From the NCBI GenBank assembly GCA_003117195.1, contig BDSI01000026.1:310001-374000 (forward strand): 64,000 nucleotides of DNA, written 5' to 3'. This DNA comes from Eudorina sp. 2006-703-Eu-15 (taxonomy: Eukaryota; Chlorophyta; Chlorophyceae; Chlamydomonadales; Volvocaceae). Within the stretch, counting starts at the first letter, position 1. Every line of letters begins with the position of its first letter. This document shows, piece after piece, positions 54,153-64,000 of the stretch. Position numbers and translations under genes: made by a program. Under the pieces are notes generated by a model. The model was given only the letters and a program-made list of their open reading frames with translations, did no database searches and had not been told where the DNA came from.

Positions 54153-57100
54153 CGGCCCTCACCTTGATGTCCGAGGTGGTGACCGCCACCTTGTAGTGCA
54201 GCACCACCGGCATCTCCCCGCCCGGCAGCAGCTCCACGGTAGGGTGCACGGCGCGGTCGGGGTCTTGCAGCCAGCGGTTGCAGATGAACACAGTCGTCTG
54301 CGCACCGGCACCGGCCAAGCAGCGGAGGTGAAGCCATGGAGCGGCGGCGGCGGCACAACCAATGACGGTGCGGGCGGTTCATTTGTGACATTGCACGGCA
54401 TGACATGGCATGACATGACATGGCATGGCATGTCAAGGCATGGCATGGCAGATAGGGGTCCGTCACCCAGGGTCGCACACGATGGCTTCGGAGGAGCGGG
54501 GCCTCCACTGCGGAGGGACGCACAGCTCGCAGACCGGTGGCGGACAGTCCTCTCCCACAGCGGCGGCTCCGAGACCCGGCCACCGCAGGCAGCCATGGCG
54601 CAACGGCGTTCCTGGGCCGCAGGCGGTGCGCTGCAGCCCCCTGCTGCCCGCGACGCACGGTGCCGGCCCCTGGCATGCGGCAGGACGGCCCTGCCATCTC
54701 TTCACACGCACTCCAGTGTTGCCACGCCCCTCGCATGTCACGCACGATGGCTTCCCTCTGCGATATAACACACAGACATAAACACACACTAAAGCTCCTG
54801 GCACCCCACCTCCGGCTCCTCAGGGTGCGAGCTTGTGACCACCACCTTGACCAGGAACCAGGCCCTGCGGAAAAGAAGCAGCCGCGGCGGCAGGAGCAGC
54901 AGGAACGGTAACCGCAGCAGAAAAGGTCCAGCAAGTCTCAATAGCAACGTAGCATCCGCTGGCCTTAGTGCGGAGGTGATCTGGGGACATGCGGGCGAGT
55001 CTCGCCCCGCGTGCCACGGTGGACACCCCCGAGGCCTCCCCCACCTCGCGGCCCCACCCCTCCTCCGGGTGCTTCACTCACGGGTTCTTGCCGGTGTTGT
55101 CGTGCCACACCACCATGCGGCGCAGCCTGCCCAGCCGCTTCATGCGGAACACGAAGGCGTCGATGCTGCCGCGCTCGAAGGCCTCCAGCGGGGCGTCCAC
55201 GCGCACGGGGCCGCTCTCGCCGCGCTCGCCGGTCAGGAGGAAGCTAACGGTGGCGTCGGTGCCCGCGCCGCGCACGTCGCCGGTGTGGAAGACCAGCTGT
55301 TGCGGAGGAAGGCGATGGGAGAGCGGGAGTGCGAGGAGGTACGGAAAGAATCGAAGGGCTGTGGATGGATCGACTGAATACGCAAACAGGTAGGGTTGGC
55401 GGGTGGGTGGCGGATAAGCAAAACACGGTGAATGACCGATAAGCAAAGCTCGATAACGCCCGGGACCCAGCACAGAAACCAGCCGGCCCTGTGCGGTCAC
55501 CATGGCTGCGCTCGCATGGCTGCGACCCTTCCCCTTCGCCAGCCCAGCCCTAAGCACCTGGATTCCCCCGCACTCCACACTCGGATCCCACTACCCCGCC
55601 CCGTCCCGTCCCGTCCCACCTGCCCCCTGACCTCATCCTCCCGCCCACCCCACCTTGTAGTCCGCCATCTCCAGCCTCGGGTCCTCCCCGCCCGGCGGCA
55701 GCGTGCGCTGCAGCACCCCCTCCTGCGAGCCGCTGTCCGGGTCGGGGTGGCCCAGCCCGATCCACTTGTTGCACACGAAGCGCGTGATGGGCCCCAGCTC
55801 GCCGTCCTCGAGCTCCTCCGCCACCTCCACCATCAGCAGGTGCCAGTCGGGGTTCTCGCCCTTGTTGTTGTGGCCGATGGTCAGCGCGCGCAGCTTGCCC
55901 ACGTACGGCAGCTCCAGCCTGGCGGTCGGTTCAGGGGACCGGAGCAGGCCCTCGGCTCAGCGACTGCTGAGACCCCAACCATTGCCCGCGCGCTTGACGC
56001 GCAGGACACCCCGGCTGCCCCCACGCCACGGCCAGCGCTGCCGGACGATCCGAATTCCCTTTCAGAGATTTGTAATCCCGGGCGCCGGGGTGGTTGGCGG
56101 TCGCAGTCTATGGACCTGGCGGGACCACGCAGGTTGACTGCCACCGTGTCATCCAGGAGGGGCCCCTCCCCTTGTGTCGAACCGTAAGACAGCGAAACAG
56201 CGGGGCCCTGCCCTCCCTCCTCCCCCCCTCGCCCTCACCGGAACGTGTCGGTCTGATCGCGTTCAAAGTGCTCCAGCTGGGAGGGGAACACCGTCGCAGG
56301 CGTGTCGCCGTACTCGCCGTGCAGTACGACAAACACATCGGCTGCAATAGACAGGTGCGGCAGAGGACAGCGGGGAACGTTGGTCAAAACCTCGCCATCG
56401 GGCTGACCGCGCGCGCCGGACACAGGCCTTTTGCGGCATCACTTCGCTCCGCGTCGTTTTCCTGCTTGGCTCGGTTGCCCCCTTCCCTTCGTCTTCCTTC
56501 GTCGTTTTACGGTCCTTGAGCCTGCCTTCACAAGCTGTGTCGGAACAGGCACCCTACAGCGCGGAACGCCAGCGCCATCTGCGCGGACCCACGCCGCTGT
56601 CGACTACGCAGGCGCACCCGCGTGGGCGCAGGCAGGGTCAAGGCAGCCACCTCGGTGCGGCCCCACTGCGGCGACCTGGACCCCACCCCATCCCCATGGC
56701 AGCGCAGTACCGTATGGGGCACGTCAACCTGTTTCTCTGTCCTCCCAACTCCCGTGGCGCACCGTCGGTTCCGGCGCCGCGGATGTCGCTGGTGTACACG
56801 TAGAAGACGTAGTGGACCATCCGGAGCAGGGAGCTGCACGGCACGGCCCCAGTCACACAGCGTCAAGGAGCAGGCGGAGGGCGGGGTGTTTGGATAAGGG
56901 AGTAGGGGACGCGGTGAGCGCGTGACCGCCCGGAGGAGAGCTGAATACCCGGGATGGAGCCCCGAGTCGGAGTACACAGGCCTCATAGGGCGTGCATGAA
57001 AATGCGGCAACTCGGTGCGGCAGCGATTCACGCTGTCCCGCCGGAGGTTACGGCCAACGCGTCGTCGAGGTCCCGCGGCCTGCCCTGCCCCAGCCCCGGC

Positions 57101-60100
57101 CCCCGCCCCGCTCACTCGGCCGCTGGCAGGGTGCGCTCCAGCGCCCCGTCGCCCACCCGCGTGTCGAACCACTGGCGGCAGGGGAAGAGGTAGGTGATGT
57201 TGGTCTTGAGGTTGGTGACGGTCACGTGGTCCAGGTGCCAGCTGGGCCCGGCGCCCGTGTTGTCGTGGCCGATGGTGATCTGGGGGAGGGGGAAGGCCAA
57301 GAGCGAGGCGTCGGCGACCGCGTCAGGCGTAGCAGCGTGGGCAGTGGAGGCAGGCGCGGTTGAAAGGTGGGAGTGGTTGGCGGATACAAACCGCCTCCGG
57401 CGGCCCTCCCTCCCTGCCTCCCCCATCCCTCCTTCCTTTCCCCCTCGACCCAACGGTTGGTGAGATTATCAACACTACGTCCGCCCAGCGGAGATGCCAA
57501 CTCCCCGGGTAATCGCCCCTAGCGGCAGCCCCAGATGCAGCTATCAGCGCGCGCCCCCGCTTCGCATAGGCGCCAAGCCGTATCTCGAGCCCATGAGCGC
57601 ACTGCATGCAAGCCACGGCCCGCCCCCTGAGGGGTGCGGCACCCGCGTGGCCGGTCGTCCGGCTCTCCGGAAAGTCGCCGGCGCATCCTACCAAGCGCCC
57701 AAACCACCCTACCCTCCCGGACCCCAGAGGGTTCTGTCAACCACGACATCGCCTCAACCCCACATCCCCCTTGCGCCTCGATGTTGCGAGGTAGGTCTGT
57801 GGCAGCCAGTCCACCCGGTTTCCCATGGCCCCGTCGCGTCCCGCCTATCCCGGCCCGGCCCAGCCCAACCCCGGTCCGAGTGTCCGACTCCGGTGCCCAC
57901 CTCCAGCAGGTCTCCCAGGTCCTCGTCGTCGATGATGAACTCGTTGACCATGCCGCTGGAGACGTGGAGAGGGACAGGCCGAGGGCCCGAGAGGGTGCGT
58001 GGCGGGGCGAGGCAGGCGATGGGGATGGGCGGTGGTGGTGGGGATGGAGATGTGAGGCGGCGTGCATCGCGAATGGAGGAGAAGTGTTTCGGGATCGAGG
58101 AGGTGCGTGGGGCAGGAGTATGGGGATGAAGAAGAAAAACCCAGAAACGAACCCGGGCACACCCAGACGTACTCAGAATGCTTACGTGGCGAGGAATATG
58201 GGGGAGGTGCGTGGCAGCGGCCGCGACAGTGTTTATGACCCCCATCACTTACCCTATCAGCCGGGTCAAAGTCAGGGCTGTAGCCCTCGTCCCCTTCGCC
58301 CGGAACCAAGTCCCTAGCCCCTGCCATACCGTGGAGCTTCTTTCTGGCGCACACACGCGCAGACGCCTACGGCAGCAGTGCACATCTGCCCCCCCCTCGA
58401 CGCTCCCCCACACAGCCACGACGGGGTTCCCTCTAAACACACACGGACACACGTGTCGCGCGGCCGCGCTCACCGCTCAAAGTCGTCGGCGCCGCTGGAC
58501 AGTATGTGCCGCGTGCCGTCGCCGAGCGCGCCGTGCATGACGAAGTGCACGTTGGCGTCGGTGCCGGCGCCGCGGATGTCCGACGTGTAGGTCACCACCT
58601 GGGGCCCGGCGCAGCGCAGTGGGGCAGCGGCAACGTGCGGCAGCCCAGCACATCATAGACGTAGCATAGCATAATGCACAAGTTCACATCCAAACCCGCT
58701 CTACACGTGTGTGTGCACAAACGCCAAGGCTGAGCCGGTCACGCGGTAGGTACCTTGTACTGGATGTACGGCGTGGCGTGTCCCGCGAACAGGATCCTGC
58801 TGATGCGGCAGTCGTCGAGGTGCGTGGAGAACCAGCGGTGGCAGGGGAACACCGCCCAGTTGATGGCGCCCTTCTTGCGGATGCGGATGTACTCCAAGAA
58901 CCAGTCGGGGCGGCGGCCGGTGTTGTCGTGCCACACCTTGATGTGGTTGGGCAGGCCCACGTTGCGGCAGGGAATCTGCGGGGAATGCCGGCGGGTTTGC
59001 AGCCAACAACGGGGACCGCAGGTCGCATCGGCGGAGAGCGGGGTAGAGGGGACGCCGCATCGTTTGGATTCCCAGCATCCCAGGACAGGGCACTGGGCAT
59101 CGCATTGTTTGGATTCCGAGCAGAGGGCACTGGGCGCCGCACCAATGGGGGGCCCCCTCGCCACTGGAATTCGGCCGGCCGGCCGGCGGGCCGCCCTTCC
59201 CTAGAGTCGGCAACGCTGGGGATGGCAAGCCACAGCAACTGTAGCAGCTGCCGGGAAGGGGGGCCGGGGACGCAGTTGCGACCTCGGGGTAAAGGGCAGG
59301 GGGAGCCTCCCGCGCTGCCTTCCTTCCGTCTGTCCCTCGGCCCGTGGGGAAACGGGGCATGCGGGTTCGTCTGTGCCGGTCGGTTTCCTTCCTCTCAAAT
59401 CCCCCCTCCCCCTTCTCCCCCAACAGCGGTAAACTCTCCCCACCAGGAACAGGTCCAGGGCGCCCCGGTTGAAGGGCTTGGCGTGGCTGTCCTTGTCCAG
59501 CAGCCGCAGCTCCCCCGTGGACACCCCCTCCTCGTGCGCCGAGTACATCTCAATGTACACGCGCGCGTCCGTGGAGGCGCCCTGCGAGGAGGCAGCCCCA
59601 GCGGTGCCACGAGCGGAGAGCGGAGTGTGGGCCAGGCCGCGCGGAAGAACAAGCACTTGGGCACGCACGAGGCGCTGACGCGCTTCCACTGGGCCACCAC
59701 CGGAAGCGGCTCCGTAATTGAACAAGCAAACAAAGAAAAACGCAGATGTCTTCCGTTCGTGGCAAGGAGCGAGATGCGCCAAAAGCATGCGCGCAGCCGC
59801 GATGAGACGCGGATCAGCCGGTGATGGCCAAGATGACACGCGGGATCTGTGGCCCGCCGTGCGGCCCCGCGACTAGTTCGCCTGGTTCATTCATTGTTTT
59901 GGTTCGTTCAGACGACAGGATCCCTGCCCCGGCGTATGGTAAGGGGGAGGGTCCACTTCACGTCCGCAGCGCGCACCCGTCCACGCCACCCAAGGTGCCG
60001 CAAATTCGTCCGCACCTTCATTTTGCCCGTCTTGACCTCCACCTCGTAGATGGCAGTGTCCGCGTTGCGCTGCTCCAGGTACCGGTTACGCGCCTTCTCG

Positions 60101-63100
60101 TCCAGCCACTGCCTGCACCCGCATGCCGCACCCGCATCAGGAGGCGCTTTGCGACAGCCAGGTATATCCGAGCGTGGGCGATCAGGATTCCCTGCGCCCC
60201 GGGGAAGTCCGGCGATTCCCCCCGCGGATCTGCCCGATCCGATTCGACTGCTGTGAATATCCACCGTCTCAGTCGGGGCCCTCCATGCCGTCCACTTCGG
60301 ACGTTGCAAACGGGACAGCCTAGACAGCGCGCAGCCGCCGTCTGTCCGCATCCTCGCCCACAGCCGCAGTTGCGCGCACACATACACACGCACTGCGCGG
60401 TTCTGGGCGGGTTTCCCATTAAACACACACGCGCGCACACACACACTGGGCGGTTCTGGGCGGGTTTCCCATTAAACACACACGCGCGCACACACACGCA
60501 CTGGGCGGAGCTGGGCGGGTTTCCCATTAAACACACACACGCGCGCACACACACACACTGCGCGGTTCTGGGCGGGTTTCCCATTAAACACACACGCGCA
60601 CACACACACACACACGGATACACGCATGCGCCGCCGCCGTGCGCCCTGTTGTCCTGTCGCATGCGCTCGTTCTTGCAGTCCCCACCGGTGCGTATCGCCC
60701 GTGCGTCTCCAAGCTAGCTCAGTCCCTCGGCATACCCACCGCCAGTACTCGCTGTCAAAGCCCTGCGCCTTGGCCGCGAGGTCGCGCACGCTCTCCCGCA
60801 GGGCGATGTTCTCGGCCATGACCTTGGAGGTCAGGTGCAGCTGCGGGTTGGGGAGGGCAGCGCAGGGCAGCCAGCTGGTCCGCATCGCACAACGGCAGGG
60901 CGGACCTCCCAGTTCCCACCCCAGCGACACGGCGTGCGGTGGAGGCAAATTGGCCGCCACGTGACCCATGTCTGCGGAACGACCCCTGCCAGGCAGCCAG
61001 CGGAAGACCGGTGGACCCGGTGGACTCGGTGGACTCGGTCCCAATGGCCTACACCGACCTGAGATGCCCGCGCCAGCTCAATACGGGGCCCATAGCTCCA
61101 CGACGTCTACCCATGCCCTGATCCTAGCCCCCATCGTCCGGACTGCGCCGTGCGGTGATACTGCACGCCCGTGCCGGACCCCTCTCCACGCCGGCAGCGG
61201 CCCCCTCCACTCACCCCTTGCTGGCTGCGCAGGTTGCTGGCGCGGAGGGTGTGCTTGAAGCAGTGGTACCACGTCTCCCGAAGCACTCGGAGCCATGCCA
61301 GGGCCTGCGGAACGACCATCACCACCGCCACAGGTAAGCCACGCAGGACGGATGCGGGGTCCATTTGTTACTTGACCAGGCGTCGTCGCACCTCCTCGTG
61401 CGATGAGGCCGCCAGGAAGTACGTGTGCGAACCGGACACGATGCCGATGACGCTGCTCTTGTCAAGCGTGATGGTGCCGCGCGGCGACTTGACGGGGGCA
61501 GGGAAGCCCGGCTTTTGATGCAGGTTCCTGAGAGGGAAAACCAGCACGCCGATGCAGTGGTATGTGGCAGCTTCACAGCTGTTGGCGAGGACGGTAACAC
61601 AAAGTCAGAAGCACGCAGCAATCATGACCGCCCCTCGGCACTACAGACGGGCCGCAAATACAGAACGGCCGGTGAACGGGCGGAGTTAAGTGTGGCAACA
61701 CGTGCAAGCAAGTTGACGTCCATGGTTGAATACCGGTAGTCAGGGGAGGCCGGAGCAATTGGGTTGGCGGGACGGGGTTGACGAAAGTGTCGTGCTACTT
61801 ACTACAATACGAACTTACACGGGGTCGACCAGCGCGATGGCTATGTCGGGAACTGTGCCCACCCAGCCCTTCCGGATAGTCCGACTGTGCGGCAGTGGCC
61901 GTACAGGCACGCGGTCCAGGCAGATATAGCGCACTCTCGTGGCATTTTTCTCGTTACCAGTGTAGTACAGACGGTCCTCCGAAATGTAGAACTACAGGCA
62001 ACCGAGGGATGGATGGGTGGCACGATACCAGAATTTTTTGCGAGAGCCAGAGATAGATCTCGCCTATTAAATTTAAAAACATTCATTTCCAATCAACCCA
62101 GATTCCCTAGGAAATCGCTTGTTGAGCACCGACTGGCTCCAAGCTTTTCGGTGGTTGGTTTCGCCGTACTGAAAATTCTTCTGGACGCTCTCATCTTGCA
62201 CACCATCGCAATTCGTTTTACATTTCGATTTCATTTTTGAGTGGTCAACTTGCAACTTAGAAAAATGGCCCTGTCAATGAAGATCCAGGCCTCGAGCCTC
62301 ATCGCTGGCCAGCGTCGTGTGCGCGCGGTCTCGGGCCGCCGCGCCGTTGTCACCAAGGCCGCGCTGGAGCTGAAGGCCCCTCCATACCCTCTGGATGCTC
62401 TGGAGCCGCACATGAGCAAGCAGACCCTGGAGTTCCACTGGGGCAAGCACCACCGCGCGTATGTGGACAACATGAACAAGCAGATCGCCGGCACCCCGCT
62501 GGACGGCAAGACCCTGGAGGAGATTGTCGTTGCCAGCTGGAATGGTGGCAACCCGACGCCAGTGTTCAACAATGCTGCTCAGGTGTGGAACCACACCTTC
62601 TTCTGGGAGAGCATGAAGGCGAATGGTGGTGGTGCACCGACCGGCAAGCTGGCCGAGGCGATTGCCCGCGATTTCGGCAGCTTCGATAAGTTCAAGGAGG
62701 AGTTCAAGGCGGCCGGCATGACCCAATTCGGGTCGGGCTGGGCGTGGCTCAACGCCGACAAGTCCGGCAAGCTCAGCATCAGCAAGTCGCCGAACGCCGT
62801 GAACCCCGTGGTTGAGGGCAAGACGCCGATCCTCACGGTGGATGTGTGGGAGCACGCTTACTACATCGACGTGCAGAACCGCCGGCCGGACTACCTGACC
62901 ACCTTCATTGAGAAGTTGATCAACTGGGATGTCGTTGCCGAGCGTTACGCCGCGGCCACCAAGTAAATTGTATATCATGTTCTCAATGGCCGTTTCAATG
63001 GGTTAAATAGAGGTTAAAAAGAATATGATTGTGGGTTGTCCATGCGACTGGCCTGATTGGTTGGGCGATGAGTTCGTTGTTCGTTGCATTTGGCATGACC

Positions 63101-64000
63101 TAGCACGATTGTCCATGTACGGCATGAAAGACTGGGGCACGTCTTATTTAAGTTTGATACAGCTTAAGACGCGCGCCAGGAAGCCGATCTTGCTTCCAAT
63201 TTTGTGTCGCCGCACGTGTGCCACTTTGTTCGGCATCGACGAACCCAAGCGTCATGAACACGTGCACGAGGTACATGTTGATGGACTAAGGGGGCCACGC
63301 AAGCGCTGACGGCGTTTTCCATGTGCCATGCGCCTGCCACGTCGCGCATGCTGTGCTTGTAACAATGTTTCGTACGATTTTGCCTATCATATCCTGCACC
63401 TACACAAGCACTGCCATCTGATCCGTGTTCGGAAAAATCACCACTCACCCAGTACTTTTTCCAGTGGATGTCCAGCGGCGTTTTCCCCACCAGCTTGTGC
63501 AGATGCCCAGCATGGACCACGCCAGAACGAAAGCTCTTCGCCATGTTGTCCTCCTCCTCCTTCGACAGCAATGGTCCCTCGGGCATGTTCTGAACGAAGA
63601 CGTCTCCCGTAGCCAGCACACGGGTTGGGTACTCATGATGCCCCTCTCTGCGATGCATGTGAAGCGCGTCAGGACATTTACAAAGCGGCAACATTACATC
63701 AGCAATGAGGTCTCGGAAGAAAGAATACCCATCGCTGTCACACAGCCTTTTAGGACCGCACCTGACAGTTACACGCTTGAATTTGGCGGCGTCAGGAGAT
63801 AGGATCACGCCCGGTGGCACAGGTGACCCAGTAATCTTTGCGGTGTCGTTGGATACTTTCTTGAGCTTGGGTGTTTCCGCAGCCAGCCTGCGTGTTCGAG
63901 TCCGTGCAGAATTCAGTTGTGTGAGGCGTCACTGAAATCGTTTGAGTGCACGCACCCTGAAATGCCTTGGCCGCAAATCAGGGGAGCGTTTCCTATGCAA
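39581..64000 (-). CDS. Giant PH-domain protein with 17 tandem PLAT/LH2 domains (LOXHD1-like), 5' end outside window
   Basis: Forty-six exons from 63887 down to 39581 join with consistent phase, giving at least 2,495 aa; a forty-seventh, partial 5' exon (63956-64000) is tentative. Order: basic N-terminal segment, one split PH domain (residues about 90-230), a short charged helix, then 17 PLAT beta-sandwich domains from about residue 295 to the C-terminus. Most PLAT domains show the pattern TSD-x3-GAGTDANV, a FERG-x-D-F motif, IGHDNTG-x-GPAWHL, and a Cys/Asn-x2-Trp strand. Tandem PLAT arrays of this size are known from LOXHD1, which has 15 and acts at the membrane of hair-cell stereocilia. PLAT and PH domains bind lipids and proteins, so a membrane-associated scaffold is inferred; location is unknown. 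There is no lipoxygenase or other catalytic domain. Three introns use GC donors. The FSD1 gene lies inside intron 63448-61992. Confidence 0.93.
40019..40066. repeat. AT-rich alternating purine/pyrimidine palindromic tract
   Basis: ACACATATATGTATATATAC followed by ATGTGTATACATGTGTG forms overlapping inverted repeats. It lies in the last intron of the PH-PLAT gene. Confidence 0.6.
44425..44512. repeat. GGGTCGGGGTC tandem repeat in a PH-PLAT intron
   Basis: About nine imperfect GGGTCG/GGGGTC units begin about 15 bases from the acceptor of exon 44300-44409 (minus strand), so the pyrimidine tract of this acceptor is itself made of the repeat. Confidence 0.8.
45484..45630. repeat. Tandem duplication of a 70-75-base segment
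   Basis: GCTGGGCGGGCAGCAGCGGA occurs twice, each time followed by GGCAGGGCA repeats and by CTTGCGAATACAAGGATGCG. It lies in an intron of the PH-PLAT gene. Confidence 0.8.
48538..48606 (+). repeat. Dispersed repeat A, longest copy
   Basis: GTGTGTGGTGAGG, then CTGTCACTGATGACCCGCGG and GGTCCGCTGTAACATCATTC, followed by ATAATAAATG. It lies in an intron of the PH-PLAT gene and is the reference copy for the family. Confidence 0.5.
54115..54153. repeat. (CCAG)n microsatellite in a PH-PLAT intron
   Basis: Nine or so CCAG/GCCA units immediately downstream of the splice donor of exon 54163-54297 on the minus strand. Confidence 0.85.
60391..60616. repeat. Four-unit minisatellite of the GGGCGGGTTTCCCATTAAAC type
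   Basis: Four units of about 58-62 bases, each with CTGGGCGGGTTTCCCATTAA followed by ACACACGCGC and a CA run. The array lies in the intron between exons 60740-60840 and 60016-60112 of the PH-PLAT gene. Confidence 0.9.
62065..62078 (+). promoter_or_regulatory. AT-rich TATA-like element upstream of FSD1
   Basis: TATTAAATTTAAAA lies about 190 bases before the FSD1 start codon, inside the host intron. It is the most AT-rich word in that interval. Weak support. Confidence 0.3.
62265..62966 (+). CDS. FSD1: Chloroplast iron superoxide dismutase FSD1
   Basis: Single-exon frame of 233 aa. It converts superoxide to hydrogen peroxide and oxygen in the chloroplast stroma. The start (AAAAATGG) opens a transit peptide of about 32 residues rich in Ser, Arg and Ala ([20 protein letters not shown]...). 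The mature enzyme has the Fe/Mn-SOD helical N-domain ([19 protein letters not shown], His ligand), the second His in [20 protein letters not shown], and the Asp/His ligand motif [19 protein letters not shown]. The length and the [11 protein letters not shown] block fit the Fe type of algae and plants. An upstream in-frame GTG at 62241 is not a credible start. Absence of introns contrasts with every neighbour. The whole gene lies within an intron of the PH-PLAT gene on the other strand. Confidence 0.96.
   Translation: MALSMKIQASSLIAGQRRVRAVSGRRAVVTKAALELKAPPYPLDALEPHMSKQTLEFHWGKHHRAYVDNMNKQIAGTPLDGKTLEEIVVASWNGGNPTPVFNNAAQVWNHTFFWESMKANGGGAPTGKLAEAIARDFGSFDKFKEEFKAAGMTQFGSGWAWLNADKSGKLSISKSPNAVNPVVEGKTPILTVDVWEHAYYIDVQNRRPDYLTTFIEKLINWDVVAERYAAATK
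63358..63362 (+). terminator. TGTAA poly(A) signal of FSD1
   Basis: First plus-strand TGTAA after the FSD1 stop, implying a 3' UTR of about 400 bases. It ends about 85 bases short of the next exon of the host gene on the opposite strand, so the FSD1 transcript would remain within the host intron. Confidence 0.55.

Larger units (their letters stand above)
48244..60112 (-). other. PH-PLAT gene, exons for PLAT domains 1-9
   Basis: Exons in transcript order: 60016-60112, 59444-59581, 58754-58975, 58474-58598, 57901-57955, 57116-57279, 56763-56833, 56239-56341, 55654-55918, 55082-55296, 54810-54864, 54163-54297, 53624-53889 (GC donor), 53202-53292, 52678-52803, 52150-52297, 51688-51799, 51175-51283, 50910-51027, 50566-50672, 50038-50172, 49390-49720, 48915-49096, 48244-48357. 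Domains 1, 5 and 6 diverge most: domain 1 has GASTDA instead of GAGTDA, domain 5 has CDGSG where HDNTG is expected, and domain 6 has SDGLS. Domains 2, 3, 8 and 9 are close to consensus. Intron phases 0, 1 and 2 all occur. Confidence 0.9.
60740..63887 (-). other. PH-PLAT gene, N-terminal exons: basic segment, PH domain, charged helix
   Basis: Exons: 63762-63887, 63449-63647, 61819-61991, 61392-61527, 61215-61304, 60740-60840. The PH domain is spread over four exons: [20 protein letters not shown] ends one exon and [16 protein letters not shown] opens the next across the 1,457-base intron that contains FSD1. Then come [20 protein letters not shown] and the C-terminal helix [18 protein letters not shown] with the invariant PH Trp. 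The next exon is a charged helix ([20 protein letters not shown]). A further 5' exon may be 63956-64000, with donor G|GTGCGTG; it would continue outside the window. Confidence 0.88.

Noticed and set aside
62073..62255. Minus-strand frame upstream of FSD1 as first exon of the PH-PLAT gene
   Set aside because: It cannot be joined in phase to the exon at 61991 with a plausible intron, whereas the exon ending at 63449 joins perfectly and completes the PH domain.

Overview
The window is nuclear DNA of a Chlamydomonas-like (volvocine) green alga. The evidence is very high GC, many short GT-AG introns, long AC, GGC and GC-rich satellite tracts, TGTAA poly(A) signals, a chloroplast Fe-superoxide dismutase and CSP41b that read like algal orthologues, and an F-box/ankyrin protein of a type common in these algae. 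The species cannot be fixed from sequence alone. All gene models are manual: exons were joined only where the reading phase stays consistent across each splice.

Layout. 2-202 (+): last codons of a membrane transporter. 2748-7173 (-): CSP41b, a chloroplast RNA-binding protein, 9 exons. 7416-11754 (-): plastid-targeted Rossmann protein resembling ketopantoate reductase, 10 exons. 13357-17415 (+): uncharacterised protein with an N-terminal membrane segment. 19290-24709 (+): 897-aa uncharacterised protein with seven 33-aa repeats and a Ser-rich tail. 28120-30335 (-): F-box/ankyrin-type protein. 32101-36164 (-): helical-repeat (OPR/FASTK-like) protein, probably organellar. 39581 to beyond 64000 (-): a giant protein of at least 2,495 aa with one PH domain and 17 tandem PLAT/LH2 domains (LOXHD1-like) in about 46 exons. 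62265-62966 (+): intronless chloroplast FeSOD (FSD1), lying entirely inside one intron of the giant gene on the opposite strand.

Two genes, CSP41b and FSD1, clearly serve the chloroplast (RNA stability and ribosomes; superoxide removal), and the Rossmann protein is probably plastid too. Nothing suggests operons. The most notable observations are the PH-17xPLAT gene, the antisense nesting of FSD1 in its PH-domain intron, three GC-AG introns in the same gene, an alternating intron pattern suggesting growth by two-PLAT units, and several families of short dispersed repeats.
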